The translations under genes were made by a program, and so were the position numbers. DNA of 64,000 bases from Pedobacter sp. MC2016-14 (GTDB lineage: Bacteria > Bacteroidota > Bacteroidia > Sphingobacteriales > Sphingobacteriaceae): assembly GCF_020991475.1 (NCBI RefSeq), contig NZ_JAJMPA010000001.1, positions 2,914,001-2,978,000 of the forward strand, given 5' to 3'. Positions 8,810 to 17,544 of this stretch are shown here, piece by piece. The notes beneath the pieces are model-generated. The model was not told the DNA's origin, made no database searches, and saw only the letters and a program-made list of their open reading frames with translations. Each line of letters starts with the position of its first letter. The stretch's first letter is position 1.

Positions 8810-11017
8810 TCATGATATCGGAAGGCTGAAATAGAACGTTGAACCTGCTCCCGGCTCACTCTCTACCCAAATCTTCCCATTATGCCTTTCAATGATCTCC
8901 GCACAGAGATATAGGCCGATGCCAAATCCTGAAATGGAACTGGGCTGATCAGATACCCGATAGTAACGTTCAAACAAGTGGGGTTGGTCGTTTTTGCTAA
9001 TACCGTTGCCTTGATCTGCTACAGAAACCAGAATATTTCGCTCGTTGCTGCTGCAGGTAATGGTGATGTTAGTTCCTCCGGGAGAATATTTTACCGCGTT
9101 TGAAATCAGGTTACTAACCACATGACCAATCTTGTCGCGGTCGGCACTAACCAGGATCTCTCCGCAGGGCAGATAGATGAGTTGATGGTTATGGTCAGTG
9201 TAGTTAAATTCGCTCTCCAACTCTGCAATCAGTAAAGTAAGGTCAAATTCCTTCTTTTCGATATTGATCTTTCCGGATTCCAACCTGGATACGTTCAGGA
9301 AGCTGTTGATCATTCCAGTCATTTTTTTTAGCTGGTTATTTGCCTTTTCCAACGCCTGTATGCTAAAGTTGTCGCCTTGTGATTGGGCCTTCCGCTGCAA
9401 TAGTTGCACATAGCCATTGAGTGAGGTTAAAGGGGTTTTAAGCTCATGGCTCACCATGCCGATAAAGTCATTTTTGCGCTGCTCGTCGGCCTTGGCTTCA
9501 GTGATATCGGAGATGAGGCCAACCATTTTTATAGCTTTTCCATGCTGGTCGTAGCGTGCTCTACCGTGGGCGCTGATCCAGTGGATTGAGCCGTCTGGCC
9601 AGCATACCTGATATTGGGCCTGATAGACGCTGCGGTTTTCTTTTGCAATAGTTACCAATTCCCTTACACGCTCACGGTATTCAGGTAATATGGCTGCAAA
9701 AAGGTCGGGATAGGTAAAGGGCTGATCCTTTGTTCTGCCAAAAAATTTCTTGAACTGTTCATTGCATTGCATCTGCCCGGTGGCAAGATCTACCTCTGTA
9801 GAACCTAGGGATCCTGCTTCAATGGCGATGTTCATCCGGGTATTGGCTTCTGAAATTTCCTGTGCAGATTGAACCTGTTGGGTAACGTCCTGAAGCACCC
9901 CACTCAGGCGTGTAGCTTTTCCCTTGTCATCAAAAAGGGCTTTTCCTTTCGCCTGCACAATCCTTGGCCTGGGATCAATAGGATTGATGATGGTATAATA
10001 AGTGCTATAATGTCCTCCTGATTTCGGATCAAGTGCCATGTTAATGGCCTCTGTAACTTTGTCCCGGTCTTCTGGTGCTATCACCTGGGTGGCAATGTGT
10101 AGTTCAATCTGATCACTAGGTTCTAATCCAAACCAATCTCTGAGCTGCTGGTTGCCCGCAAATTTGCCGGTTCTTGGGTCAAGATCAAAGGTGCCGAGGC
10201 TTGCAGCATTGATGGCGAGCTCAGTTTCGTCCTGGCTGATCTTGAGCTGATCATAGGTGGCATGGAGCTCGTGGTTGGAGCTGGCCAGTTCTTCCACAGT
10301 GGCAGTTAGCTCTTCGTTGGCGGCAGCCAGCTCCTGGTTGGATTTATTGAGTTCTTCTGCCGATACTTCCAATCGTGTGTTAAGCTCTGCAATGATCTTT
10401 AGGCGCTCTTCCACACGCTGTTCTAACTGTTCATTGAGCAGGCGCAAACCTGCTTTGGTTTGCATGAGCTGCTCATTCGAAACCCTGAGTTCTTCTAATG
10501 CAGCCGAGAGCTCTTCGTTGGTAGCAGCGAGTTCTTCGTTGGAATTGGCCAATTGTTCGTTTAGGCGCTGTTCCCGGGCAAGAAATTCCTGTACTAATGC
10601 CGTTTGCTGTTCTGCATTTTGTTTCTTGAAACGCTCCGTCACATCCACTGCAGTATGCAGAATGCAAATCGTTTTGCCCTTTTTGTCCAGGATTGCCCTG
10701 TATTCAAAGTCAAAGTATATCGTGATCAGTTTTCCTTCTATGGTAAGGTTAGCTGGTGTATCGGTACCCTTAATGGTGAGTCCCTCTCGCCAAACCCTGG
10801 CAAACATGCCGATAAAGGGCTGGCCTTTTAGTTCTGGAAGTGCTTCTTCCAGGGTTTTTCCAATAACCGATCTGTCCTTGCCCCAGATGTCTATCATCGC
10901 CTGATTAGCAAAGCGGATTGTGGCCTCCTCACCGATGTGCACTGCTGTGGCGGTTTGTGTATGGGTCAGGATCTCAAGGAGCTCCTCATTGGGCAAAGAC
11001 TGGGGCATGGTATTCAT
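8810..11017 (-). CDS. Cytoplasmic multi-PAS hybrid-type sensor histidine kinase without receiver
   Basis: 735 residues with no membrane segment or signal peptide. Order: PAS (about 10-130), a long coiled coil (about 135-265) built of repeated NEEL/NQEL units, two further PAS domains (about 265-390 and 395-510), HisKA with phospho-acceptor His in MVSHELKTPL, and HATPase_c with the N-box, DQGNGI and GFGIGLYL motifs. It autophosphorylates on His and would pass phosphate to an unlinked response regulator, as none is adjacent. It lies 30 bp downstream of the secreted-protein gene on the same strand, so the two may be co-transcribed. The class is certain; the signal and partner are unknown. Confidence 0.93.
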   Translation of the reverse strand: MNTMPQSLPNEELLEILTHTQTATAVHIGEEATIRFANQAMIDIWGKDRSVIGKTLEEALPELKGQPFIGMFARVWREGLTIKGTDTPANLTIEGKLITIYFDFEYRAILDKKGKTICILHTAVDVTERFKKQNAEQQTALVQEFLAREQRLNEQLANSNEELAATNEELSAALEELRVSNEQLMQTKAGLRLLNEQLEQRVEERLKIIAELNTRLEVSAEELNKSNQELAAANEELTATVEELASSNHELHATYDQLKISQDETELAINAASLGTFDLDPRTGKFAGNQQLRDWFGLEPSDQIELHIATQVIAPEDRDKVTEAINMALDPKSGGHYSTYYTIINPIDPRPRIVQAKGKALFDDKGKATRLSGVLQDVTQQVQSAQEISEANTRMNIAIEAGSLGSTEVDLATGQMQCNEQFKKFFGRTKDQPFTYPDLFAAILPEYRERVRELVTIAKENRSVYQAQYQVCWPDGSIHWISAHGRARYDQHGKAIKMVGLISDITEAKADEQRKNDFIGMVSHELKTPLTSLNGYVQLLQRKAQSQGDNFSIQALEKANNQLKKMTGMINSFLNVSRLESGKINIEKKEFDLTLLIAELESEFNYTDHNHQLIYLPCGEILVSADRDKIGHVVSNLISNAVKYSPGGTNITITCSSNERNILVSVADQGNGISKNDQPHLFERYYRVSDQPSSISGFGIGLYLCAEIIERHNGKIWVESEPGAGSTFYFSLPIS

Positions 11018-11047
11018 AAAATAAAAATCTAAGGTAGGATAAAGAAT

Positions 11048-11893
11048 CTACTCTTTCAGCTTGCCAGATCTTATCCACACCAATTTATTATCAGGCCCAA
11101 ACCGGTAAACATCCTTCCACCAGGTAGCAGCTCCACGGCAGGAACTGAACAATAGCTTCTTTTCTTTATCTATAGCAACGTTGCATAGTTCCGAACATTT
11201 GGCTCTTGGATCATTCGGCTCCCTCAACTGCTCAAACCGTTTGGACTTAGCGTTATAGAGCCAAATGCTAAATGTTCGATAAACACCCATTCCGGCATCC
11301 GGTATGGAAAAAGCAACGTCATCATATCCATCAAAATTGTAATCAGCAATAGTGCCCTGTCTTCCGTAGTCTGGGCTATCAAAATCAGGTAACGATACCA
11401 CCTTTTTTGTTCCTCCTGGATATTCAAAGCTGAGCTGGTTATTTTTAATATGGTTAAAGGAGAGCAAAACACCATGTAAAAGATAGCTGTCATCGCCACT
11501 ATATGCTCCTGGTTTTTCATCAACATATTGGAGTAAAAAACGCTTTCCGTCTTTTTTTCTTAAGTACCAAATGTCGGTTAGCTCCCGTAGCCCTTCTGTG
11601 AGGCCGTAACTTCCCGTGGTTATCCCGTTAATAACTTCGTCCCATACGTAAGTAGTAAAATCCGGCTGACCACTTTCCCGCTCTGAACTGTCAACAGCAT
11701 ATTTTTTTATCCTTAGCGGAATTATCCCTTTCTGCCCCACATATTGCACAAAAGCTCCTTTACCTTCTGCACCGAAATAAATCTTAAGCCGGAATTCTTT
11801 CGCTATGCCCACAGATTTCAAGGTGAAAGGCTGGGCATTGGCATTGCTCATCATAAATGTTAAAAATGTAACGAATAGGAATTTTTTAATCAT
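11048..11893 (-). CDS. Secreted XAC2610-like protein of unknown function
   Basis: 281 residues with a signal peptide (about 1-20, ending SNANA). The body is beta-rich and includes ADYNFDGYDDVAF, an FG-GAP/calcium-loop-like segment, then a C-terminal block with CSELCN and SSCRGAA cysteines that could form disulfides in the periplasm. This layout resembles the XAC2610 group of secreted proteins, which I recall from memory rather than by search. The gene precedes a PAS histidine kinase by 30 bp on the same strand and is divergent from the sigma factor gene. The function is not known. Confidence 0.8.
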   Translation of the reverse strand: MIKKFLFVTFLTFMMSNANAQPFTLKSVGIAKEFRLKIYFGAEGKGAFVQYVGQKGIIPLRIKKYAVDSSERESGQPDFTTYVWDEVINGITTGSYGLTEGLRELTDIWYLRKKDGKRFLLQYVDEKPGAYSGDDSYLLHGVLLSFNHIKNNQLSFEYPGGTKKVVSLPDFDSPDYGRQGTIADYNFDGYDDVAFSIPDAGMGVYRTFSIWLYNAKSKRFEQLREPNDPRAKCSELCNVAIDKEKKLLFSSCRGAATWWKDVYRFGPDNKLVWIRSGKLKE

Positions 11894-12098
11894 GTCTGTA
11901 CCATTTAAATGTATTTAGCCTTTTCTGTTATTGCTAAGTCATCCTAATTGAAAACAGTAATTAGCGCCAACTGTTTTTCCACAGTGCTATTGGTAGATTC
12001 AAGTTAAGAAAATGCGGGCTCGTGTAATTGAACCATCAAAATCTTACTTTCATCAATTTGAATTGCTATTTTGATGTTCGAAGTTGTACATTAGCATT

Positions 12099-12695
12099 AT
12101 GCAAAGCAGGGCCTCCGAAGATGAAGAAAATTTGCTCAATGAAATAGCCACAGGAGATCATCGTGCTTTTCGCCTGCTGTTTGATTTGTATCATCATAAG
12201 GTATACAGCTATTCGCTTCGGTTTTTAAGAAATGAAACTTTGGCTGAAGAGATTGTACAAGAGGTGTTTATAAGCCTCTGGTTAAAAAGAGAAGCTTTAC
12301 CAGCTATTGCGAACTTTGGAGGATATTTAAGGGTAATTACAAAAAATCAAACACTGAACGCCCTTAAGAAATTGGCGCTGGATTTTAAAAAGAATGTTGC
12401 AGGGGCAGAGGTGTGGACAGAAATGCATACCGATACAGAAGATGCTATTCTTCTTAAAGATACTCGTGCCCTGCTACACGAAGCAATTAATCAATTGCCA
12501 AAGCAACAAAAACTTGTGTACGAATGTTGCCAGGTTGAGGGGTTAAAACAAAAAGAGGCTGCTGAAAGACTAAACATATCTCCATTAACTGTGAAAGTTC
12601 ACCTAAGAGAAGCGACAAAAAACATTCGTAAATTTATGTCTGACAGGACAGAACTACAGGCTTTTTTACCGCTTTTTATTTATATGTTGAAATAA
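12099..12695 (+). CDS. ECF-type RNA polymerase sigma factor
   Basis: 198 residues from the ATG at 12099; a TTG at 12084 in frame is a weaker choice. Region 2 is clear (FRLLFDLYHHKVYSYSLRFL, then ETLAEEIVQEVFISLWLKR) and region 4 is a helix-turn-helix (INQLPKQQKLVYECCQVEG, KEAAERLNISPLTVKVHL). This is the Bacteroidota FecI-like group that serves TonB-receptor loci. The FecR-like gene follows after 91 bp and SusC/SusD after that, so this factor probably drives the receptor operon when the anti-sigma protein releases it. The role is inferred from gene order, which is highly typical. Confidence 0.95.
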   Translation: MQSRASEDEENLLNEIATGDHRAFRLLFDLYHHKVYSYSLRFLRNETLAEEIVQEVFISLWLKREALPAIANFGGYLRVITKNQTLNALKKLALDFKKNVAGAEVWTEMHTDTEDAILLKDTRALLHEAINQLPKQQKLVYECCQVEGLKQKEAAERLNISPLTVKVHLREATKNIRKFMSDRTELQAFLPLFIYMLK

Positions 12696-12786
12696 TTTTT
12701 AATCTCACTACTACCTTTTTAATTTCCCGTTGTCATCTATATAAACACACAGAATGATTTTGTGTGTTGTTTAAAATTAGGTTCCG

Positions 12787-13824
12787 ATGGATCAGGAAAA
12801 ATTACAACAGTTGTTTCAGGAATATGCAGATAAAACCTGCACAGCGGAAGAGCATGCAGCATTTATGGCAATTGTTGCAAGTCAGGAAGCTAAAGCTGAA
12901 CTAGATCAGTTGATGGAAAGGGAATGGAAACAAAATCCAAATACGCCCATGTTCAGTCAACATAAAGCATCACAACTTTTTGATCAGATCATGAGCTCCG
13001 CCGAGCAAAAGGGTACCGATGTTAAGGTACGCAAACTAAATTCCTATTCTTCATGGGCAGTCTGGGCTGCGGCTTCTATTTTACTTGGTCTTTTTGTGTT
13101 TTTCTATTACAATTCTGGTAGTAATATAAAACAGAAGCAAAGTGTGGCTTTACAAAGCAAGGCAGTTGCAAAGGCTAAATTAAACAAAGTTACAGCGGAT
13201 GAACATAGGAAAATAAAGTTGCCTGACGGAAGTACAGTGGTGCTGAATAATAACAGTACCCTGGAGTTTCCGGAAGATTTTGTAGGGGGGAGAAGAGAAG
13301 TGATTTTAAAAGGTGAAGGATATTTTGACATTAAACATAATCCAGATAAGCCTTTTGTGGTATATGCCGGAAAAATCAAAACCACCGTTCTGGGAACGGC
13401 ATTTAACATTAACGCCTATGGCGATAAGCAAGATGTAGTGGTTACCGTAACCAGGGGTAAAGTTATGGTGCAAGATGAAAGTAAAACCATTGGGATTATT
13501 GTTCCGGACCAGCAGATTGTGTACAACAAAATCCAGATGAAATCATTGGTGATGCCTGTAATGGCAAAGAAAAGCATAGCGTGGCAGGAAAGAGATTTAT
13601 TTTTTGACGAGGTAACTATGGAAGAAGCCGCTGGCGAACTGTCCAGGTATTTCAACGTAAAAATTAGCTTCGCCAATGAAGCCAGCAAGGAATGTCGTTT
13701 TACAGGTACCTTTTTAAGAGGCGAAGGACTGGAAGAAATTCTAAAAGTAATCACCTCATTTAACCATACCACTTATCAAAAAGAATCCGGGGGATTTCTA
13801 ATTTCCGGAAATGGATGCAAATAA
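12787..13824 (+). CDS. FecR-family anti-sigma factor
   Basis: 345 residues: a cytoplasmic N-terminal part (about 1-78) that would bind the sigma factor, one membrane segment (about 80-102, WAVWAAASILLGLFVFFYY), and a periplasmic FecR domain starting around EHRKIKLPDGSTVVLNNNS, with GEGYFDI and TTVLGTAFNINAY motifs. The C-terminal part (FDEVTMEEAAGELSRYFNV) is the DUF4974-type domain that contacts the STN domain of the receptor. It sits between the sigma gene and susC, the standard trans-envelope signalling order. Family and topology are clear; the inducing ligand is unknown. Confidence 0.95.
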   Translation: MDQEKLQQLFQEYADKTCTAEEHAAFMAIVASQEAKAELDQLMEREWKQNPNTPMFSQHKASQLFDQIMSSAEQKGTDVKVRKLNSYSSWAVWAAASILLGLFVFFYYNSGSNIKQKQSVALQSKAVAKAKLNKVTADEHRKIKLPDGSTVVLNNNSTLEFPEDFVGGRREVILKGEGYFDIKHNPDKPFVVYAGKIKTTVLGTAFNINAYGDKQDVVVTVTRGKVMVQDESKTIGIIVPDQQIVYNKIQMKSLVMPVMAKKSIAWQERDLFFDEVTMEEAAGELSRYFNVKISFANEASKECRFTGTFLRGEGLEEILKVITSFNHTTYQKESGGFLISGNGCK

Positions 13825-13858
13825 CCAATTAATCAATTTTATAACCTAAACCAGAAAC

Positions 13859-13891
13859 ATGATGAAAGAAATTTACCAGCTAAAGATTTGA
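13859..13891 (+). CDS. Possible 10-residue upstream peptide before susC
   Basis: ATG-ATG at 13859 opens a 10-codon frame (MMKEIYQLKI, stop TGA) in the 179 bp between fecR and susC. It is followed 8 bp later by a hairpin. Nothing proves translation, and a frame this short can arise by chance. It is listed because the position, just before a hairpin in a receptor leader, could matter for expression. Confidence 0.2.
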   Translation: MMKEIYQLKI

Positions 13892-13898
13892 TTAAAAA

Positions 13899-13922
13899 AC
13901 TCCCCGTCGCTAAACAGGGAGT
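13899..13922 (+). promoter_or_regulatory. Hairpin in the susC leader
   Basis: ACTCCC (13899-13904) pairs with GGGAGT (13917-13922) around a 12-nt loop. There is no U-tract, so it is not a standard terminator. A 10-bp palindrome TTAGCGCTAA follows at 13940-13949. Either could be an mRNA-stability or regulatory element of the receptor operon; this is inference. Confidence 0.35.
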
Positions 13923-14003
13923 AATTGATTGTTTTTGCTTTAGCGCTAACTAAGGCAATCTGTTATAAACAATTTTTCGAGGATCATTTAAACATTTAAA
14001 ATT

Positions 14004-17000
14004 ATGAAATTTTCTGCAAAACCAGCAGAGGGTAGTGAAATCTATTTGGGTTTTCCTATCTCCAACAAGTCACGAAATATAATTCGTCAAATTATGCGTC
14101 TAAGCCTAATTACAGCTATTTTAATCAGTTCAACCTTTCAGGTTTTGTGTGCATCTGAAACAAAAGCACAGGGTGCTGCAGAAGTAAAGTTGACTATGGA
14201 ACTGAAAAATGAGTCCATTTTATCAGCAATAAAGAAAATAGAACAACAAACAAGTTTCAGGTTTATCTACAGGAGCAGCGACATTAAGGATGTTCAACGT
14301 ATCAACCTTCCGTTAGAACAACGTTCTCTCGCAGAAACGCTGAATCTTATATTAAAAGGGAATGGGCTTAGTTATAGTGAAATTAACCAGAAAATCCTTG
14401 TTGCTAAAAATGTGCCCCCTGCTGCCGCTGCTGAGCCAATGGATACGCGTGTTACAGGGATGGTAGCAGACCAGGACGGACTGCCTTTGCCAGGGGTAAC
14501 GATTATGGTTAAAGGAGATCGTGGTTCGAGCACTGCTACCGATCTAAACGGACATTTTAACATCAATATTCCTTCAGATGGCAACCAGATTTTGGTTTTT
14601 AGCTATATAGGTTTTAAAACACAGGAGGTAGCTGTTGGCACTTCTGCGTCATTGAAAGTAACGATGAATGCTGCACCCGGGAGTTTAAAGGAGGTAGTGG
14701 TTTTGGGTTATTCAGAACAGAAGAAAGAAAGCATTACTGGATCGGTTGCTACAGTTACTGGCGCAGAGCTGAGGCAAAGCCCTGCAGCCAATATTAGTAA
14801 TTCCCTTGCCGGACGTTTACCTGGATTAATTGCTTTTCAAGGCTCCGGACAACCGGGCAGGGATGATTCCAGATTGTTGATTAGGGGAATAAGCACTTCT
14901 AAGAACTCGTCTCCATTAATTGTAATTGATGGGATACCTCAGGAAGCGGTAAATAGTAATGGCCAGACGGTGAACAGCGATGGTAGCCCTGTTAATGCCT
15001 TCCTTCCACATATTGATCCATCAGACATTGAAAGTATTTCCATCTTAAAAGATGCAGGTACTGCCGCGGTATATGGGGCAAGGGCTGCAAATGGTGTTAT
15101 TTTGATCACTACCAGACGTGGAGACAGAGGAAAGCCTAGTCTTAACTATACTTTCAATGGAAGTTGGCAAAAGCCAACAAGGCTTGCAGAACTTGTTGAT
15201 AGTTATGAGTATGCAACACTATTGAATGAGATGTATAAGAATGAAAATAACTTTCTTCCATCTGCAAACAGAGGTTATACCAATGAACAACTTGAAGTCA
15301 TTAGAACAGGTTCTGATCCTGACCGCTATGCAAACACCGATTGGTATAGCGCTTTAATGAAACCCTCTGCATTTCAACAAAGACATAATATCTCTGTAAA
15401 TGGAGGTGGAGATAAATCTAAATATTTCATTTCAACAGGATACCTGGATCAAAAAGGACTTTATGAATCTGCCGGATTTAAGCAATATTCGCTCCGTACG
15501 AACTTAGATGCAGAAATATCTAAAAATTTAAAAGTGAGTTTGAACCTGAACGGAAGGGTAGAGAAAACAAAGGATCAAGTAGCAGGCGGCGGAATTACGA
15601 GTCAATATCGTACAATATCACCTCTACTGCCCAGTCAGTTTAGTAATGGTACCTACAATTATATTTCAATTGTGAGTGGTAATTCTTCGTTGATCAATGG
15701 CAGTCCTTATTTAATGGGCAGAGGAGACGCAGGTTATGTAAATACAGACTTAAATGCATTGGAAAGTGTAGGCTCATTGATTTATAATGTTCCATTTATT
15801 ACCGGCTTAACAGCTAAGGGAACCTTCTCTTACAATAAATATCAAACGTATATTAAAAATTTCACCAAGCCTTATGTAACTTCAGTAAGGAATGACAATG
15901 GTACTTATACAACCCGGGCAACTGGAAACACCAGGGCCTCGCTCACAGAGCAATTTCAGCAAAGACAGACTGTTCTTGCTGAGGCTTCTTTGAATTATAA
16001 AAAAACCATTAACAAGCATAATATTGATGTACTTGCTTTATACACGCAGACTGAAAATCAGGGAAACAGAATTTTGGCGTCCCGTGGCAATTTCGCCTCT
16101 CCGCAAGTAGATCAGTTGTTTGCGGGAGATGTTAATAATGATGATGCCACTGGAGTGGGGTTCAGAAATGCCCGTCAAAGTTTGGTAGGACGAGCTGCAT
16201 ATAATTATAACAGCAAATACCTGCTTGAATTTAGTTTCCGCTACGATGGATCAGACGTGTTTCCAAAGAATGATCGCTTTGGTTTTTTCCCCGCTGTTTC
16301 GGCCGGATGGATTCTATCTGAAGAATCGTTTCTGAAAGACATTTCAGTCATAAACTTTTTAAAATTGAGAGGATCATATGGCCAGTTGGGTAATGATAGA
16401 ATTGGTCAATTTGACTATTTGAACAGTTACACTTTAGGCAGTGGCCTCGATGGTTATTATATTTTTGGTAGTTCGGAGGTTCAGGCACTAGTGCCTGGAG
16501 TAATCCCCAATGCGACTTTTACATGGGAAAAGGCCAATATTGGCAATATCGGATTTGAAGCCCGACTATTTAATAATAAACTGGGTATTGAGGCTGACTA
16601 TTTCTACAAGCGAACTAAAGATATTTTGGGAACCAGGGCCTTCGTTATCCCGGCCACCATTGGAGCGTCCACAACTGGTTTACCACAGGAAAACCTTAAT
16701 GTTATAGATAATAGTGGATTTGAGCTGGCTCTTGATTTCAAGGATCGCATAGGTGCAGTTGATTATTTTATAAAACCTAACATCACGTTTAACAAGAATA
16801 AGGTGATATATATGCCTGAAGCTGCAGGTACCCTTCCTTATCAAAGTTTAATCGGGCATCCATACTATCTCCCAGCTGTTAATTTAACCTCAGCAGCAGG
16901 GTATATTGCAGATGGTTTATATCAATCTGCAGCAGAAGTTGCAGCTGGCCCTACTCCTTTATATACAACTGTTGCAGCTGGTGACATCAAATACCGCGAC

Positions 17001-17534
17001 ATTAACGGGGATGGTAAAATTACTACCGCAGACAAAACAATAATTAGTAAAGGTGACTATCCGCAAATTATGTATGGTCTATCTATGGGCGTAAATTATA
17101 AAGGTTTTGACATTAGCGTATTATTGCAAGGTGCCGCTCAGGTAGAGAAATACATGAATGGTTTAGGAGAATGGGCATTTGCAGGAAATGCAGTTCCATC
17201 AAAAAAGCATTTAGATAGATGGACGCCCGAAAACACAGCTGCTTCTTATCCACGGTTATTCTCTAGTTATAGCAATAATAAAGAGATCTCAAGTTACTGG
17301 CTAAGAAATGGTTCTTATTTTAGACTGAAAAACCTGGAGTTGGGTTACAACGTCCCAACTTCATTTCTTTCGAAAATAAATGTTTCAAACGCCCGCTTTT
17401 ACGTAAGCGGCACAAACTTGTTTACCATTACAAGTTTGAAAGATGTAGATCCGGAAGCTCTTGTTTCATCATTCGGTGCAGAAAGCTATATGATCCAAAA
17501 AGTTTTCAACCTTGGTTTAACTGTTAAATTTTAA
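14004..17534 (+). CDS. SusC/RagA-type TonB-dependent receptor with STN domain
   Basis: 1176 residues. After a charged lead of about 30 residues comes a signal-like helix (MRLSLITAILISSTFQVLC), then the STN domain (about 66-135, LTMELKNESILSAIKKIEQQ), a carboxypeptidase-regulatory-like domain (about 148-235, VTGMVADQDGLPLPGVTIMVKG), the plug (VVVLGYSEQKKESITGSVA through SILKDAGTAAVYGARAANG) and a beta-barrel ending in FNLGLTVKF. It imports a ligand across the outer membrane using TonB energy, and the STN domain reports ligand to FecR. The start at 14004 is kept; the internal ATG at 14094 is an alternative. SusD follows after 10 bp. Confidence 0.96.
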   Translation: MKFSAKPAEGSEIYLGFPISNKSRNIIRQIMRLSLITAILISSTFQVLCASETKAQGAAEVKLTMELKNESILSAIKKIEQQTSFRFIYRSSDIKDVQRINLPLEQRSLAETLNLILKGNGLSYSEINQKILVAKNVPPAAAAEPMDTRVTGMVADQDGLPLPGVTIMVKGDRGSSTATDLNGHFNINIPSDGNQILVFSYIGFKTQEVAVGTSASLKVTMNAAPGSLKEVVVLGYSEQKKESITGSVATVTGAELRQSPAANISNSLAGRLPGLIAFQGSGQPGRDDSRLLIRGISTSKNSSPLIVIDGIPQEAVNSNGQTVNSDGSPVNAFLPHIDPSDIESISILKDAGTAAVYGARAANGVILITTRRGDRGKPSLNYTFNGSWQKPTRLAELVDSYEYATLLNEMYKNENNFLPSANRGYTNEQLEVIRTGSDPDRYANTDWYSALMKPSAFQQRHNISVNGGGDKSKYFISTGYLDQKGLYESAGFKQYSLRTNLDAEISKNLKVSLNLNGRVEKTKDQVAGGGITSQYRTISPLLPSQFSNGTYNYISIVSGNSSLINGSPYLMGRGDAGYVNTDLNALESVGSLIYNVPFITGLTAKGTFSYNKYQTYIKNFTKPYVTSVRNDNGTYTTRATGNTRASLTEQFQQRQTVLAEASLNYKKTINKHNIDVLALYTQTENQGNRILASRGNFASPQVDQLFAGDVNNDDATGVGFRNARQSLVGRAAYNYNSKYLLEFSFRYDGSDVFPKNDRFGFFPAVSAGWILSEESFLKDISVINFLKLRGSYGQLGNDRIGQFDYLNSYTLGSGLDGYYIFGSSEVQALVPGVIPNATFTWEKANIGNIGFEARLFNNKLGIEADYFYKRTKDILGTRAFVIPATIGASTTGLPQENLNVIDNSGFELALDFKDRIGAVDYFIKPNITFNKNKVIYMPEAAGTLPYQSLIGHPYYLPAVNLTSAAGYIADGLYQSAAEVAAGPTPLYTTVAAGDIKYRDINGDGKITTADKTIISKGDYPQIMYGLSMGVNYKGFDISVLLQGAAQVEKYMNGLGEWAFAGNAVPSKKHLDRWTPENTAASYPRLFSSYSNNKEISSYWLRNGSYFRLKNLELGYNVPTSFLSKINVSNARFYVSGTNLFTITSLKDVDPEALVSSFGAESYMIQKVFNLGLTVKF

Positions 17535-17544
17535 TCTATCTAAA

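Noticed and set aside
10257..10904. A 215-residue plus-strand frame, rich in Ser, opposite the PAS kinase coiled coil
   Set aside because: It is a by-product of the repeated kinase codons; the minus frame has full domains and the plus frame none.
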